Source of the DNA: an uncultured Bacteroidales bacterium
Lineage (GTDB): Bacteria; Bacteroidota; Bacteroidia; Bacteroidales; FEN-979
DNA: 64,000 nucleotides
Direction of reading: 5' to 3'
NCBI GenBank assembly: GCA_903929315.1
Contig: CAIYUC010000211.1
Span: 1-64,000 of the forward strand
Position numbers and translations under genes: made by a program. Shown here in pieces: positions 8,920 through 16,855 of the stretch. Below the pieces are notes generated by a model. That model saw only the letters and a list, made by a program, of their open reading frames with translations. It did not search any database and was not told where the DNA came from. Every line of letters begins with the position of its first letter. Position 1 is the first letter of the stretch.

Positions 8920-10582
8920 AGCCTATCTCACCTTTAGATTCATTGAACGATGGATTTTGTGAACCGGGGTTGGTATAGTTCCCGGTAAAAAACAGATTTA
9001 ATTTTATAGAATGATGCTTAGTGATCTTGTAATTTCCATTAATGTTTGAATTCCATACCCAACTCTTATCCTGAATTTGTCCCGAATACATTAATGAATT
9101 ATTCCAGGTCAGCGATATTTTGTCATTGATAAAGGATTTCGATATTCCAAAGGTTCCTCCATCAGAGATATTATTGGAAAGACAAGTTTTGACAGAGAAA
9201 TAGGTTAAGCCGAAGGAAAATGACCATTTGCTTTTGATAAGACCCAGGACATAAGATAATTGAGCAGTCTGGGAATTAAAAGCGGCAGCATTTGAGGTAA
9301 ATTCATTTTTATCAGTGAAATTAGCCAAATTATAGACCAGCATGATCATATGGCTCTTTTTTGAATTGAAAAAAAGAAGGCGGGGCATCAGCGAAAAATT
9401 TTGGTTTATCTGGTGAATTTTTGCAGTATCGTTCAATGGGAGCCTTCCATCCCGTTGGCCGATGCTGTAATTACCGTAGCTTGCATCAACCCCGAATGTG
9501 GACGATGGATTGCAAGAAACATTTACATTTCCTATGGTTCGCAGGGAAGTAGCCCGTTTAGTGCCTGCCAGATTATCCCGCTGAAGGCCGGCACTTCCGC
9601 TTATCGCCAGTTTTTTCTTAAAAAGGGCAAAAGATGGACTAATGGTAAGGTTTTCCAGGTCGTTATTGAAAAAATAGGCTCCCATGGAACGGTAATTCGG
9701 GTCAATGCGCTGATATTCCAGTTTGAGTGACCATGTCTTCGCTTTATATTTCAATGAAGAGCGAAATGCAGTGTAATATTCAGAGGACTGGTTGATCACG
9801 AGAAATTTATTCATTCTCCTGATGATTGAAGCCGTCGAGCTGTCAAGCGACGGGTTTGCCCACATATTGTTGGTATAAAGGCTGATGGCTCCTTCAACTT
9901 CCCACACCAGTTTCTTGAAAAATGTGAACCGGCTGTTAATTCCTGCCACTACATTCTGTTCAGGAGCACGGATAGCGCCTGTATCGGGTTGATGAAGAGA
10001 CGTACTGTCGTCACGGATACGCAGAAAAATCAGGTCAAAGAAGTTATTTTCGGTCCCGACTCCGAGTTTGACGGCAAAACCTTTTCTTTTAAACTCGGGC
10101 AATGGATCAGTTTCAAACACGGGACTTCCTGATGTTTCCCGTTGAAAACGGCCATACACGAAACCGAACCGAAAGATACCGGGATTCAATTCAATTCCAC
10201 CTCCCAGGAAGGTATGACCGGCAAGTGTAAAATTTGAAAAAGTGACATTCCTGTACCCGGCATGAAGGGTAATCCACTTGTATTTCGGACTGATCCCGAA
10301 TTCATCGAAGGATTGAGCGTAGCTTCTTTGTTTATCAGAAAACACAAAGGCAAAGGGGAACTCGAATCCATAAATGCTGACAGTTGCATTTGCCGAAAAA
10401 ATATAGGAGAACGGCAATTGACGGGCAGGGATCCCATCCACCGCATATCCCATGATATCCAGTCCTATATTTCCATGTAGAGTAACGGGCTTCTCCTTTG
10501 CAATGTTTTCTATATCCTGGGAGAACAAAATTCCTGAGAAGGAAAACAAAACACAAAGAATCCACAACCTGGTTGCACGCAT
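8903..10582 (-). CDS. Putative outer membrane beta-barrel protein
   Basis: A 559-aa exported protein, first of the minus-strand secreted cluster. Residues 1-22 form a signal peptide ending SFSGILFSQ. The rest consists of alternating short amphipathic segments with many aromatic and polar residues. The chain ends in GYVYKF, with the terminal Phe typical of outer membrane barrels. No plug, TonB box or catalytic motif is visible. Overlap with the following TANFOR-like gene suggests translational coupling, and it could anchor or export its neighbours. The barrel call rests on composition and the C-terminal signature, not on a recognised family. The 216 bp upstream (10583-10798) show no clear TAnnTTTG box on the minus strand. 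Confidence 0.65.
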   Translation of the reverse strand: MRATRLWILCVLFSFSGILFSQDIENIAKEKPVTLHGNIGLDIMGYAVDGIPARQLPFSYIFSANATVSIYGFEFPFAFVFSDKQRSYAQSFDEFGISPKYKWITLHAGYRNVTFSNFTLAGHTFLGGGIELNPGIFRFGFVYGRFQRETSGSPVFETDPLPEFKRKGFAVKLGVGTENNFFDLIFLRIRDDSTSLHQPDTGAIRAPEQNVVAGINSRFTFFKKLVWEVEGAISLYTNNMWANPSLDSSTASIIRRMNKFLVINQSSEYYTAFRSSLKYKAKTWSLKLEYQRIDPNYRSMGAYFFNNDLENLTISPSFALFKKKLAISGSAGLQRDNLAGTKRATSLRTIGNVNVSCNPSSTFGVDASYGNYSIGQRDGRLPLNDTAKIHQINQNFSLMPRLLFFNSKKSHMIMLVYNLANFTDKNEFTSNAAAFNSQTAQLSYVLGLIKSKWSFSFGLTYFSVKTCLSNNISDGGTFGISKSFINDKISLTWNNSLMYSGQIQDKSWVWNSNINGNYKITKHHSIKLNLFFTGNYTNPGSQNPSFNESKGEIGYVYKF

Positions 10583-10798
10583 GCGAAGACTTTTAGGAAA
10601 TAATTTTCCGATTTTAACAGAACATTTTACATATCCTGTCTTATTCAGGATTTCGTCTGTAATATTAGAAAACTTAACATGGCAAAACCTAACAAATGAG
10701 TGAACGGTATATTCTGTTGAATGAATGGAGCTTATTGGGTGTTAATCGGAGTCAGCAGTCCTCAATCTGTAGTCGGAATGTTTAATAAAAGTATAAAA

Positions 10799-10843
10799 GC
10801 AACTAAAAATTAGTTGCAAATACAACAAAACTTATTATATTTG
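10799..10843 (+). promoter_or_regulatory. Original hicAB promoter with palindromic operator, stranded left of the IS
   Basis: A perfect palindrome GCAACTAA-AAA-TTAGTTGC (10799-10817) overlaps the -33 TTG (10814-10816). Nineteen bases later comes TATATTTG (10836-10843), an exact Bacteroidota -7 box. The palindrome is a natural binding site for a ribbon-helix-helix antitoxin such as HicB. Downstream of this box the DNA is interrupted by the IS4 element, and the hicA coding region resumes only after 12205. Assignment to hicAB follows from joining the two flanks across the 11-bp duplication. The rest of the gene-free stretch from 10583 shows nothing else recognisable. Confidence 0.7.
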
Positions 10844-10849
10844 CAAACA
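10839..10849 (+). repeat. Target-site duplication, left copy
   Basis: The sequence atttgcaaaca is repeated exactly at 12206-12216, on the other side of the IS element. An 11-bp duplication fits the IS4 family. It includes the last five bases of the -7 promoter box. Confidence 0.85.
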
Positions 10850-10882
10850 CATCCGTCCAAAATAAATTTTTATAAAAAAAAG

Positions 10883-10943
10883 TAGGGATTGGAGATACCC
10901 CTAAAAGGGGTAATTTTACAATAACGACAAAAACCAATCCCTA
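10883..10943 (+). promoter_or_regulatory. Nested stem-loops sequestering the transposase start
   Basis: An outer inverted repeat TAGGGATTGG (10883-10892) and CCAATCCCTA (10934-10943) ends on the A of the transposase ATG. Inside it is a second perfect hairpin TACCCC-TAAAA-GGGGTA (10896-10912). A transcript entering the IS from outside could fold and hide the translation start. This is a known way other insertion sequences avoid activation by flanking promoters. Here it is inferred from sequence only. Confidence 0.6.
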
Positions 10944-12121
10944 TGGTAAAATTATCACTTTTTTCACAAATGACAAGTTTAATCCCCAGAGAATTGTTTA
11001 GCAATATTGTAAAAAAATACGATACCGATAAATACAGCAAAGGTGTTGATAGCTGGACGCATTTCGTCAGTATGCTATTCTGCCATTTGGGGCATGCAAA
11101 TTCAGTCAGAGACATTTCAAATGGATTAAGAAGTATCACAGGCAACATTAGTCATCTGGGATGCAGTCATGCTCCTGCCAAATCCACGGTGTCATATGTA
11201 AACGAGCATCGCAATTATCAGGTATTTCAAGAGTTTTATTATGTGCTTGCAGATTATCTGCGTAAACAGACCTCGTTCCCAAAACCCGCTCTAAAACGGA
11301 TCAAACGTAAAATTTTCTTACTGGATGCAAGTGTGATCTCATTATCACTTTCGCTTTATGATTGGGCTAAATTTCGTACCCGTAAAGGGGCAGTTAAACT
11401 TCACCTACTGCTCGATTATGAAGGATGCCTGCCCGCTTTTGCTGATCTTACCCATGGGAATGTCCATGAAATACAGGTAGCACATAAGATGAGATTACCC
11501 TCCGATAGTATCATTGTGTTTGACATGGGCTATTATGATTTTTCTTGGTGGTATAATTTGGACAGCATGAACAACTGGTTTGTAACCCGTGCAAAAGACA
11601 ATATGGATTATGAAATAGTTGAAGACTTTGATTTGACGGATGAAAAGGATAAAAATGTGTTGCAGGACTGTAATATCCGACTCAAAGGCAATAAAGCTCG
11701 GACAGAATACCCTAAAATGTTACGAATGGTAAGGTATTGGGATGAAGAGAACCAAAATGAGCTGGTATTCATCACCAATAACTTTTCTTGGACAGCAACG
11801 ACTGTTGCCATGATATATAAAGAGCGATGGAACATTGAAGCGTTTTTTAAAATGATCAAACAGAACCTGAAAATCAAATCATTTGTGGGAACCTCTGAAA
11901 ATGCGGTTCAAATACAAATATGGACGGCTTTAATCACCATCTTGCTATTGGCATACCTGAAGACAAAGGCAAAATACAAATGGCACATGTCGAACCTTAT
12001 CACTTTTATCCGACTAAATTTATTTGTAAAAATCGACCTGTGGGCTTGGATTGATGAGCCATTTATCCGTCCAAGTACCCATAAATCGGAACAACTTATG
12101 CTTTTTGAGAGGGAGGGTTAA
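10943..12121 (+). CDS. IS4-family transposase
   Basis: A DDE transposase of 392 aa. The N-terminal 90 residues (LIPRELFSNIVKKY, SVRDISNGLRS) resemble the DUF4372 helix-turn-helix region found on one IS4 subgroup. Catalytic residues are visible: Asp in LLDASVISL (about residue 130), Asp in IVFDMGYYD (about 193) and the IS4 signature Y-x2-R-x3-E-x6-K in YKERWNIEAFFKMIK (about 292-306). The reading frame is intact and ends 84 bp before the right end of the element. A second Met at codon 10 (10970) is a possible alternative start. The start codon lies in a predicted hairpin. Probably an active enzyme, to judge from the intact motifs. Confidence 0.93.
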   Translation: MVKLSLFSQMTSLIPRELFSNIVKKYDTDKYSKGVDSWTHFVSMLFCHLGHANSVRDISNGLRSITGNISHLGCSHAPAKSTVSYVNEHRNYQVFQEFYYVLADYLRKQTSFPKPALKRIKRKIFLLDASVISLSLSLYDWAKFRTRKGAVKLHLLLDYEGCLPAFADLTHGNVHEIQVAHKMRLPSDSIIVFDMGYYDFSWWYNLDSMNNWFVTRAKDNMDYEIVEDFDLTDEKDKNVLQDCNIRLKGNKARTEYPKMLRMVRYWDEENQNELVFITNNFSWTATTVAMIYKERWNIEAFFKMIKQNLKIKSFVGTSENAVQIQIWTALITILLLAYLKTKAKYKWHMSNLITFIRLNLFVKIDLWAWIDEPFIRPSTHKSEQLMLFEREG

Positions 12122-12154
12122 TTTTAAAAAGGAACAAAATAGAATTCTATATTA

Positions 12155-12184
12155 TTGATTCTTAGACGATATTAACTATATTTA
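12155..12184 (+). promoter_or_regulatory. Outward-facing promoter at the right end of the IS
   Basis: TTG at 12155-12157, then 19 bases, then TATATTTA (12177-12184), one base off the Bacteroidota TAnnTTTG box. It points out of the element toward hicA, whose ATG is at 12224. Transcription would begin about 12190, giving a short leader. It may replace the native hicAB promoter that the insertion removed. Confidence 0.5.
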
Positions 12185-12205
12185 AATTTATTTTGGACAG
12201 CTGTG

Positions 12206-12216
12206 ATTTGCAAACA
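12206..12216 (+). repeat. Target-site duplication, right copy
   Basis: An exact copy of the 11 bases at 10839-10849. Here the TTTG of the old -7 box is retained but its TA and the -33 element are replaced by IS sequence. Confidence 0.85.
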
Positions 12217-12223
12217 AAAATTC

Positions 12224-12484
12224 ATGAGCAGACAGGAAAAACTAAGAGAAAAACTCCTTAGATTGCCCGGGAACTTTACTTATAATGAAATGGTTACATT
12301 ATTAAGAGGTTTTGGATATATTGAAGAAGAAAGAAGAAGGTCTTCCGGGTCAGCCATTATGCTTTACCATAAGGAATTAAATGACAAAATAATGTTTCAC
12401 AAACCTCATCCGGAAAAAGAATTAAAAAAGATGTACATACTTAAAATGATAATTGAAAAACTAAAAAATAATAAAATGCTTTAA
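12224..12484 (+). CDS. hicA: HicA-family toxin (mRNA interferase)
   Basis: A small basic protein of 86 aa from the ATG at 12224. HicA toxins have a double-stranded-RNA-binding-like fold and cleave translated mRNAs; the partner is a HicB antitoxin. Sequence support is the N-terminal KLLRLPGNFTYNEMVTLLRG helix, the GSA(I)MLYH strand and the catalytic-type His in KIMFHKPHPEKELK. It is slightly longer than many HicA proteins (about 60-90 aa). A GTG-started extension from 12203 is possible on paper, but those codons come from the IS junction and target duplication. HicB follows after 61 bp. The native promoter lies 1.4 kb away beyond the IS. Confidence 0.85.
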   Translation: MSRQEKLREKLLRLPGNFTYNEMVTLLRGFGYIEEERRRSSGSAIMLYHKELNDKIMFHKPHPEKELKKMYILKMIIEKLKNNKML

Positions 12485-12545
12485 TTCAGGAAGATTTCTT
12501 TGCACTTGAAAATTGAAAAACATAAAACAATCAAAACTTTAATCC

Positions 12546-12884
12546 ATGAATATACTCACCTATAAAGATTATATCGGATCTGTCAGTTTTTCCTCTGAAG
12601 ATGAAGTTTTCTACGGGAAAATAGAGCATATAAATGATTTGATTACATTTGAGTCGGATAAATCTCATGATGTAAAAAAAGCATTTGAAGAGGCCGTGGA
12701 TGATTATATCACATTCTGCCAAGAAAAAGGTGTTAAACCTGATAAACCATTTAAAGGGAGTTTTAATGTCAGGGTGAAACCCTCAGTCCACAAGCTTGCC
12801 TATCAGAAAGCAATTCAGCAAGGGATGTCATTGAATAAATTTATTGAAACCACGCTGGAGAAGGAACTGAGAACTGCCGACTAA
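12546..12884 (+). CDS. hicB: HicB-family antitoxin
   Basis: Antitoxin of 112 aa. Residues 1-70 form the partially degraded RNase-H-like HicB fold (YKDYIGSVSFSSEDEVFYGKI, then FEEAVDDYITFC). Residues 75-112 form a ribbon-helix-helix DNA-binding tail (FNVRVKPSVHKLA, MSLNKFIETTLEKEL). In this family the first part neutralises HicA and the tail represses the operon. A palindrome fitting such an operator is present at 10799-10817, left of the IS. The gene converges on the sensor kinase and the two stop codons overlap. Toxin-first order matches most hicAB loci. Confidence 0.88.
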   Translation: MNILTYKDYIGSVSFSSEDEVFYGKIEHINDLITFESDKSHDVKKAFEEAVDDYITFCQEKGVKPDKPFKGSFNVRVKPSVHKLAYQKAIQQGMSLNKFIETTLEKELRTAD

Positions 12885-15832
12885 GTACTGACCGGCACCA
12901 CCAACACCACCCTCGTCCCTGGATTCGGGCTGCCGGGAGAGTTTTCACAGAATTTGATACAGGTCGGAACATTGAATTTTTTTCCAAGAAGATCCAACCG
13001 CTTACGGGTCATCTCCATGCCAAGGTGTAAATGCTTTTCTCTTGTTATTGAGTATTCCGCCGATCGCTTCATCCCGATGCCATTATCCTCGATAATGACT
13101 ATGACAGATTTTTCATCCTGCATGCGGAATTTGATGTTGATCTGGCCTTTGTTTTCCAGTGCAGCAATTCCATGCCAGATTGCATTCTCTACAAAAGGCT
13201 GAATGATCATGGAAGGGATCTGGACTTCATCCGCCTCCACATCCTGATCCACCTCAATATTATAATCAAATTTATTTTCCATTCTCAGCTTCTCGAGATC
13301 AAGATAATTCTTTAACCTGTCGATCTCTTCCTCGAGATTGATGCTGGCGGCATTGATGGCATTGAGGTTCTGCCTGATCAGCCGGGCAAACTGTGATAGG
13401 TACAACCCGGCTTCACCAGACTTTTGTTGCAGGAGATAATTCTGTATGGAACCCAGGGAGTTGAAAATAAAATGCGGGTTCATCATCGATTGCAGAGCTT
13501 TCTGCTCCAATGTGATCAACTGGTGGTCTATTTCCCTGCGTTTGATAAGGATGTTTTTTCTCCGGATTATTGCAAGGAAAACAATCGCCAGGAATATCAG
13601 CAAAAGAACTGTAAGAAAAAGAGGATGCTCCCAGAAATGAGCTTTGATAATAATTTTAAATTCAATGGGCTTGCTCCATTCTGTATTCGGTTTGCTTGTC
13701 CTTAATTTAAAAATATATTTCCCTCTCGGAAGATTTTGATAAACAACAATCTTTCCTGTCCCATTTGACCAGTCATGATCGGCTCCTTCAAGCTTGTAGG
13801 AGAAAAGTACCGGTGTGGAGGAGTAGTTAATGCTGCTGAAAATAAACTTGATCCTGTTGTTTCCGGTTAATGTGATATTTTGTTGTGACAGGTCTGCTTC
13901 TATGTCGTTGATCAGGATGGATTGAATATAGGGTATGGGCGTATGGGTTGTGATATTGCTGATCAGTGCTTCCGGGATGATCGTCAGCCCGTCATCTGAA
14001 GCAATGTAAAGCGAATCCTCGTTGACAATTATATCATGGATATTCCGGAAATTGATATCCACCAATTGCAGCTCTACCGGCTTATTTTCAAAGAGGTGCA
14101 ATGGGTTGTCGCATTTATAAATATTTCTAAAGGTTGACAGATATAATGTAGGGTCCTCGTAAACAGCTTTTCTCACCTGAAGGTCAATAGGTGAACCAAA
14201 AGCTGCGGTGAGGTTAATAAAATTGTGCTGGTTATAAAGATAAATACTATCATCTTCGATATTATATAATTCGGTGGAGTCGTTCAAAATAAGATGATCC
14301 GTGATTATTTTATTGTCGAAGCGGGATAATTCTTTACAGGGCAGAATTTTTTCATTTCGGTACAGGTAGTTTTTCTTTGCATTGATGACAATGTCATTAT
14401 AGATATTATAAAAAGTATTATTAATACGTTCGTCTAAATCTATTTCTTTCATATCCCTGAATAGTGTTTCTGTGCTCAAAAGAAACAATCTTGAGACAAT
14501 GAAGGAGTTAATCTTTTCACATGTACTATTTACTGTTATTTTATTAAGGTTAGTTCCTGGGTTGAATGAATATTGGTATAATATTCGTTTCACTGCAAAT
14601 TCCGTTCTGATACCTTCGAAAGCAAAAAATTTTAATCCTCTTTCCCCGACAATTAAATTTTTATTATTCAACTGGCAGATCAGGTTAAATTGAGAGTTTT
14701 TATTCCGGAAATTCAAAGTATAGAAATCATTATTTTTTAAGAGGTATACTGTTTTTCCATTCGTAAGCCAAATACCCTCTCCGGGCTTAGAATCCAAAGC
14801 TGTTATACCTGTATTTTGAAACAAATCATTCTCATAATGCTTATGAGAGTTCAGGTAAGGGTTGATCTTATATACCCCATCTTTCATCGAACTTATCCAT
14901 ATATTGTTCTCGTTGTCCTGGATTATGGACTGGCCCTCGATTAAATCAAAATGACGTACAATTTGGTTATTCCGGAGACAAAAAACACCCCGATCAAATG
15001 TAACAATCCATAAAAACCCGCCGGAATCTTCCAGAATGGACTTTATCCCCATATATGCATTCGGCATTTTAAATGGCATTGAAACAGCCTCAATCTGAAA
15101 TTTATCGTTAATTTTGAATACTCCATTTTCGTAAGCGGAAATATAAAAAGATTTATTTTGGCCTGGAAAGACCCTGTAAATCCCGATTGAATCAAAGATT
15201 TTTGCCGGCTTTTGAATTAAACTATTCAGTTTGAACATCCCGCAACTTGTCCATACTATGAATTCACCCTTAGAATTCTTACCCAGATATCTTAACCCCA
15301 AATCTCCATTGTATTTACAATTTGTTTGATCTTTGACAATGTTTTTGTCTATTTCGTACTTTTTAACATTGTTTTGTGGGTCTATAGCAAATATTTCAAA
15401 CCACCAGTTATAGAAATAGATCATTTTATTCTTATCCTGGTAAAAATCGATAAAGAAATTTTTATTTTTTATTGAATCCAGAAATGGAGCATTAATTTCA
15501 TTAAAGATTTTGTTCTGATAGAAAAAATTAAGTCTGCTGTTTAAATTAAAGAACCAGATACGTCCAAATGAATCTTCTTTGATGCGGATCACCTCATTAC
15601 TATTTAAACCATCGTTCTTACAGAAATTTGTAAATATTGTACCATCATATCGTATAACACCTGCATCCGTTGCAAACCAGATAAATTTTTTGCTGTCCTG
15701 GTAAATATAGTAAACAGTATTTGTTGGCAGGCCATCATAAGTGGTATAATGCTGGATATAGGGGTTCTGTGCTGACAAGAAAGATTCAGCAAACGATAGA
15801 AAAAAGAAGAAAAGAATTAACAACTTTCTCAC
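12881..15832 (-). CDS. Propeller-type sensor histidine kinase (LytS/YehU-like)
   Basis: A membrane sensor kinase of 983 aa. There is a signal peptide (about 1-21), then a periplasmic two-component-regulator beta-propeller (first blade YDGLPTNTVYYIYQDSKKF) up to about residue 640. A Y_Y_Y domain follows (about 660-730, YKLEGADHDWS), then one membrane segment (about 736-756, LFLTVLLLIFLAIVFLAII). The cytoplasmic His_kinase domain has the phospho-acceptor in MNPHFIFNSL (His about 783), and the ATPase has NAIWHG and DNGIGM. The likely start is GTG one base after the stop of the response regulator gene, so the two are translationally coupled. Many Bacteroidota relatives control polysaccharide use, but the ligand here is unknown and no SusC/D genes are adjacent. 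Confidence 0.9.
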   Translation of the reverse strand: MRKLLILFFFFLSFAESFLSAQNPYIQHYTTYDGLPTNTVYYIYQDSKKFIWFATDAGVIRYDGTIFTNFCKNDGLNSNEVIRIKEDSFGRIWFFNLNSRLNFFYQNKIFNEINAPFLDSIKNKNFFIDFYQDKNKMIYFYNWWFEIFAIDPQNNVKKYEIDKNIVKDQTNCKYNGDLGLRYLGKNSKGEFIVWTSCGMFKLNSLIQKPAKIFDSIGIYRVFPGQNKSFYISAYENGVFKINDKFQIEAVSMPFKMPNAYMGIKSILEDSGGFLWIVTFDRGVFCLRNNQIVRHFDLIEGQSIIQDNENNIWISSMKDGVYKINPYLNSHKHYENDLFQNTGITALDSKPGEGIWLTNGKTVYLLKNNDFYTLNFRNKNSQFNLICQLNNKNLIVGERGLKFFAFEGIRTEFAVKRILYQYSFNPGTNLNKITVNSTCEKINSFIVSRLFLLSTETLFRDMKEIDLDERINNTFYNIYNDIVINAKKNYLYRNEKILPCKELSRFDNKIITDHLILNDSTELYNIEDDSIYLYNQHNFINLTAAFGSPIDLQVRKAVYEDPTLYLSTFRNIYKCDNPLHLFENKPVELQLVDINFRNIHDIIVNEDSLYIASDDGLTIIPEALISNITTHTPIPYIQSILINDIEADLSQQNITLTGNNRIKFIFSSINYSSTPVLFSYKLEGADHDWSNGTGKIVVYQNLPRGKYIFKLRTSKPNTEWSKPIEFKIIIKAHFWEHPLFLTVLLLIFLAIVFLAIIRRKNILIKRREIDHQLITLEQKALQSMMNPHFIFNSLGSIQNYLLQQKSGEAGLYLSQFARLIRQNLNAINAASINLEEEIDRLKNYLDLEKLRMENKFDYNIEVDQDVEADEVQIPSMIIQPFVENAIWHGIAALENKGQINIKFRMQDEKSVIVIIEDNGIGMKRSAEYSITREKHLHLGMEMTRKRLDLLGKKFNVPTCIKFCENSPGSPNPGTRVVLVVPVST

Positions 15833-15833
15833 A

Positions 15834-16628
15834 TCAATCCAGTGATTTTGAGAAATGTCTCACGGCTTCCCGGAAGTCGTTCAGTTTTCGTCTTGAAATA
15901 CTCAGTTTTGTGCCGTCATTCAGCTCAGCAAAATTTCCTTCATAACTCGAATAAGCCTGCAAATAGTTCATGTTGATGATCGTTGATTTATGGATCCTGA
16001 AAAAAGCAGGTTGTTCAAGAATCTTTTCAAATTCACCCAGCGACCGGGTTGCAACGATCTTGTCCAATCCCGACAAATGCAGGATCGTATAATTACTGTC
16101 GGCCTGCAAATACATGAGGTCGCCTACATTCACCATCCGGAACCCAAATTGCTCAGTAACCGTGATCTTTGAGATCGGTTTATCTCCCGATTGGATCTGC
16201 TCATGCAGGTTATCCAGTGACTCATGATAAATTTTCCGGACATCTGCCTTGCTTTGCCTCAGCTCATGATATTGAACAGCCTTCGATACCGCTTCACGAA
16301 GTTCAAGCGCATTGACCGGTTTTAGCAGGTAATCAATGGCGCTTGCTTTCAATGCTCTTAATGCATATTCCTGGTAAGCGGTGACGAAAATTATCCCGTA
16401 TTCCTCCTTTGGGATAGAACGAAGAAAAGCAAAACCATCTTCCTTCGGCATTGATATGTCCAGAAAGATAAAATCAACCTCGTTTGTCTTTAAAAGTTCA
16501 CGTCCTTCAACAGCCGAAGCAGCAGATCCGCAGACTTGAATCTCAGGACAATGGTCTGCCAATAAAAGCATCAATGCCTCACGGACATTCCTTTCATCGT
16601 CAATAATAATTGCACTGTAACTTTTCAT
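15834..16628 (-). CDS. LytTR-family response regulator
   Basis: A response regulator of 264 aa and partner of the propeller kinase encoded immediately downstream. The receiver domain (residues 4-120) has the acidic pair in IIDDERNV, phospho-acceptor Asp about 57 in FIFLDISMP and Lys in LLKPVNA. A linker with coiled-coil character (KADVRKIYHESLDNLHEQ) leads to a LytTR DNA-binding domain (about 160-258; MYLQADSNYTILH, FFRIHKSTIINMNYLQAY). LytTR domains bind direct repeats upstream of target genes. The target here is unknown; the gene pair is not next to an obvious regulon. Confidence 0.92.
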   Translation of the reverse strand: MKSYSAIIIDDERNVREALMLLLADHCPEIQVCGSAASAVEGRELLKTNEVDFIFLDISMPKEDGFAFLRSIPKEEYGIIFVTAYQEYALRALKASAIDYLLKPVNALELREAVSKAVQYHELRQSKADVRKIYHESLDNLHEQIQSGDKPISKITVTEQFGFRMVNVGDLMYLQADSNYTILHLSGLDKIVATRSLGEFEKILEQPAFFRIHKSTIINMNYLQAYSSYEGNFAELNDGTKLSISRRKLNDFREAVRHFSKSLD

Positions 16629-16784
16629 GAAAACAAAAATACCATGGTAAAGTTAGAAAAATTAAAGGAATGTGTGAAATGCCACTTTCATCTCTTGAAT
16701 GGTATTATTTATTGAAGGAACGGCGATAGATCATAATTCAGAATGCAGTAATGTAGTAATGCAGAAATTAAGGTTTCACAGTTA

Positions 16785-16855
16785 ATTCGTAATACGTAAT
16801 ACGTAATCATCAAGATAATCCCGACTGTCACGATTGTAACGATTGTCACGATCTT
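16785..16855. repeat. Short tandem repeats downstream of the SDR gene
   Basis: Two runs lie side by side. TTCGTAATACGTAATACGTAAT (split as a 7-base CGTAATA motif) covers 16785-16807. A second run of ACGATTGT-like units covers 16823-16855 and reaches the last codons of the SDR gene. Similar CGTAAT units recur at 17660-17687 on the other side of the gene. Their origin is unknown. Confidence 0.55.

Larger units (their letters stand above)
10850..12205 (+). mobile_element. IS4-family insertion sequence, complete (about 1.36 kb)
   Basis: The element carries one intact transposase (10943-12121) and is bounded by imperfect terminal inverted repeats. The shared core is GTCCAAAATAAATTT, at 10855-10869 on the left and, reverse-complemented, at 12184-12198 on the right. 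The outer few bases differ by two positions between the ends, so the exact tips are uncertain by about 2 bp. Eleven-base direct repeats flank it. It is inserted between the promoter and the coding region of hicAB, in the same orientation as those genes. The intact reading frame and perfect duplication indicate a recent insertion. Confidence 0.88.

Noticed and set aside
12203-12223. GTG-started N-terminal extension of HicA
   Set aside because: Those codons consist of IS-end and target-duplication sequence created by the insertion; the ATG at 12224 gives the normal HicA N-terminus.
16634-16641. Minus-strand TAnnTTTG match (CAAAAATA) before the LytTR regulator
   Set aside because: It lies six bases from the start codon, which would leave almost no leader; chance match in AT-rich DNA is more likely.
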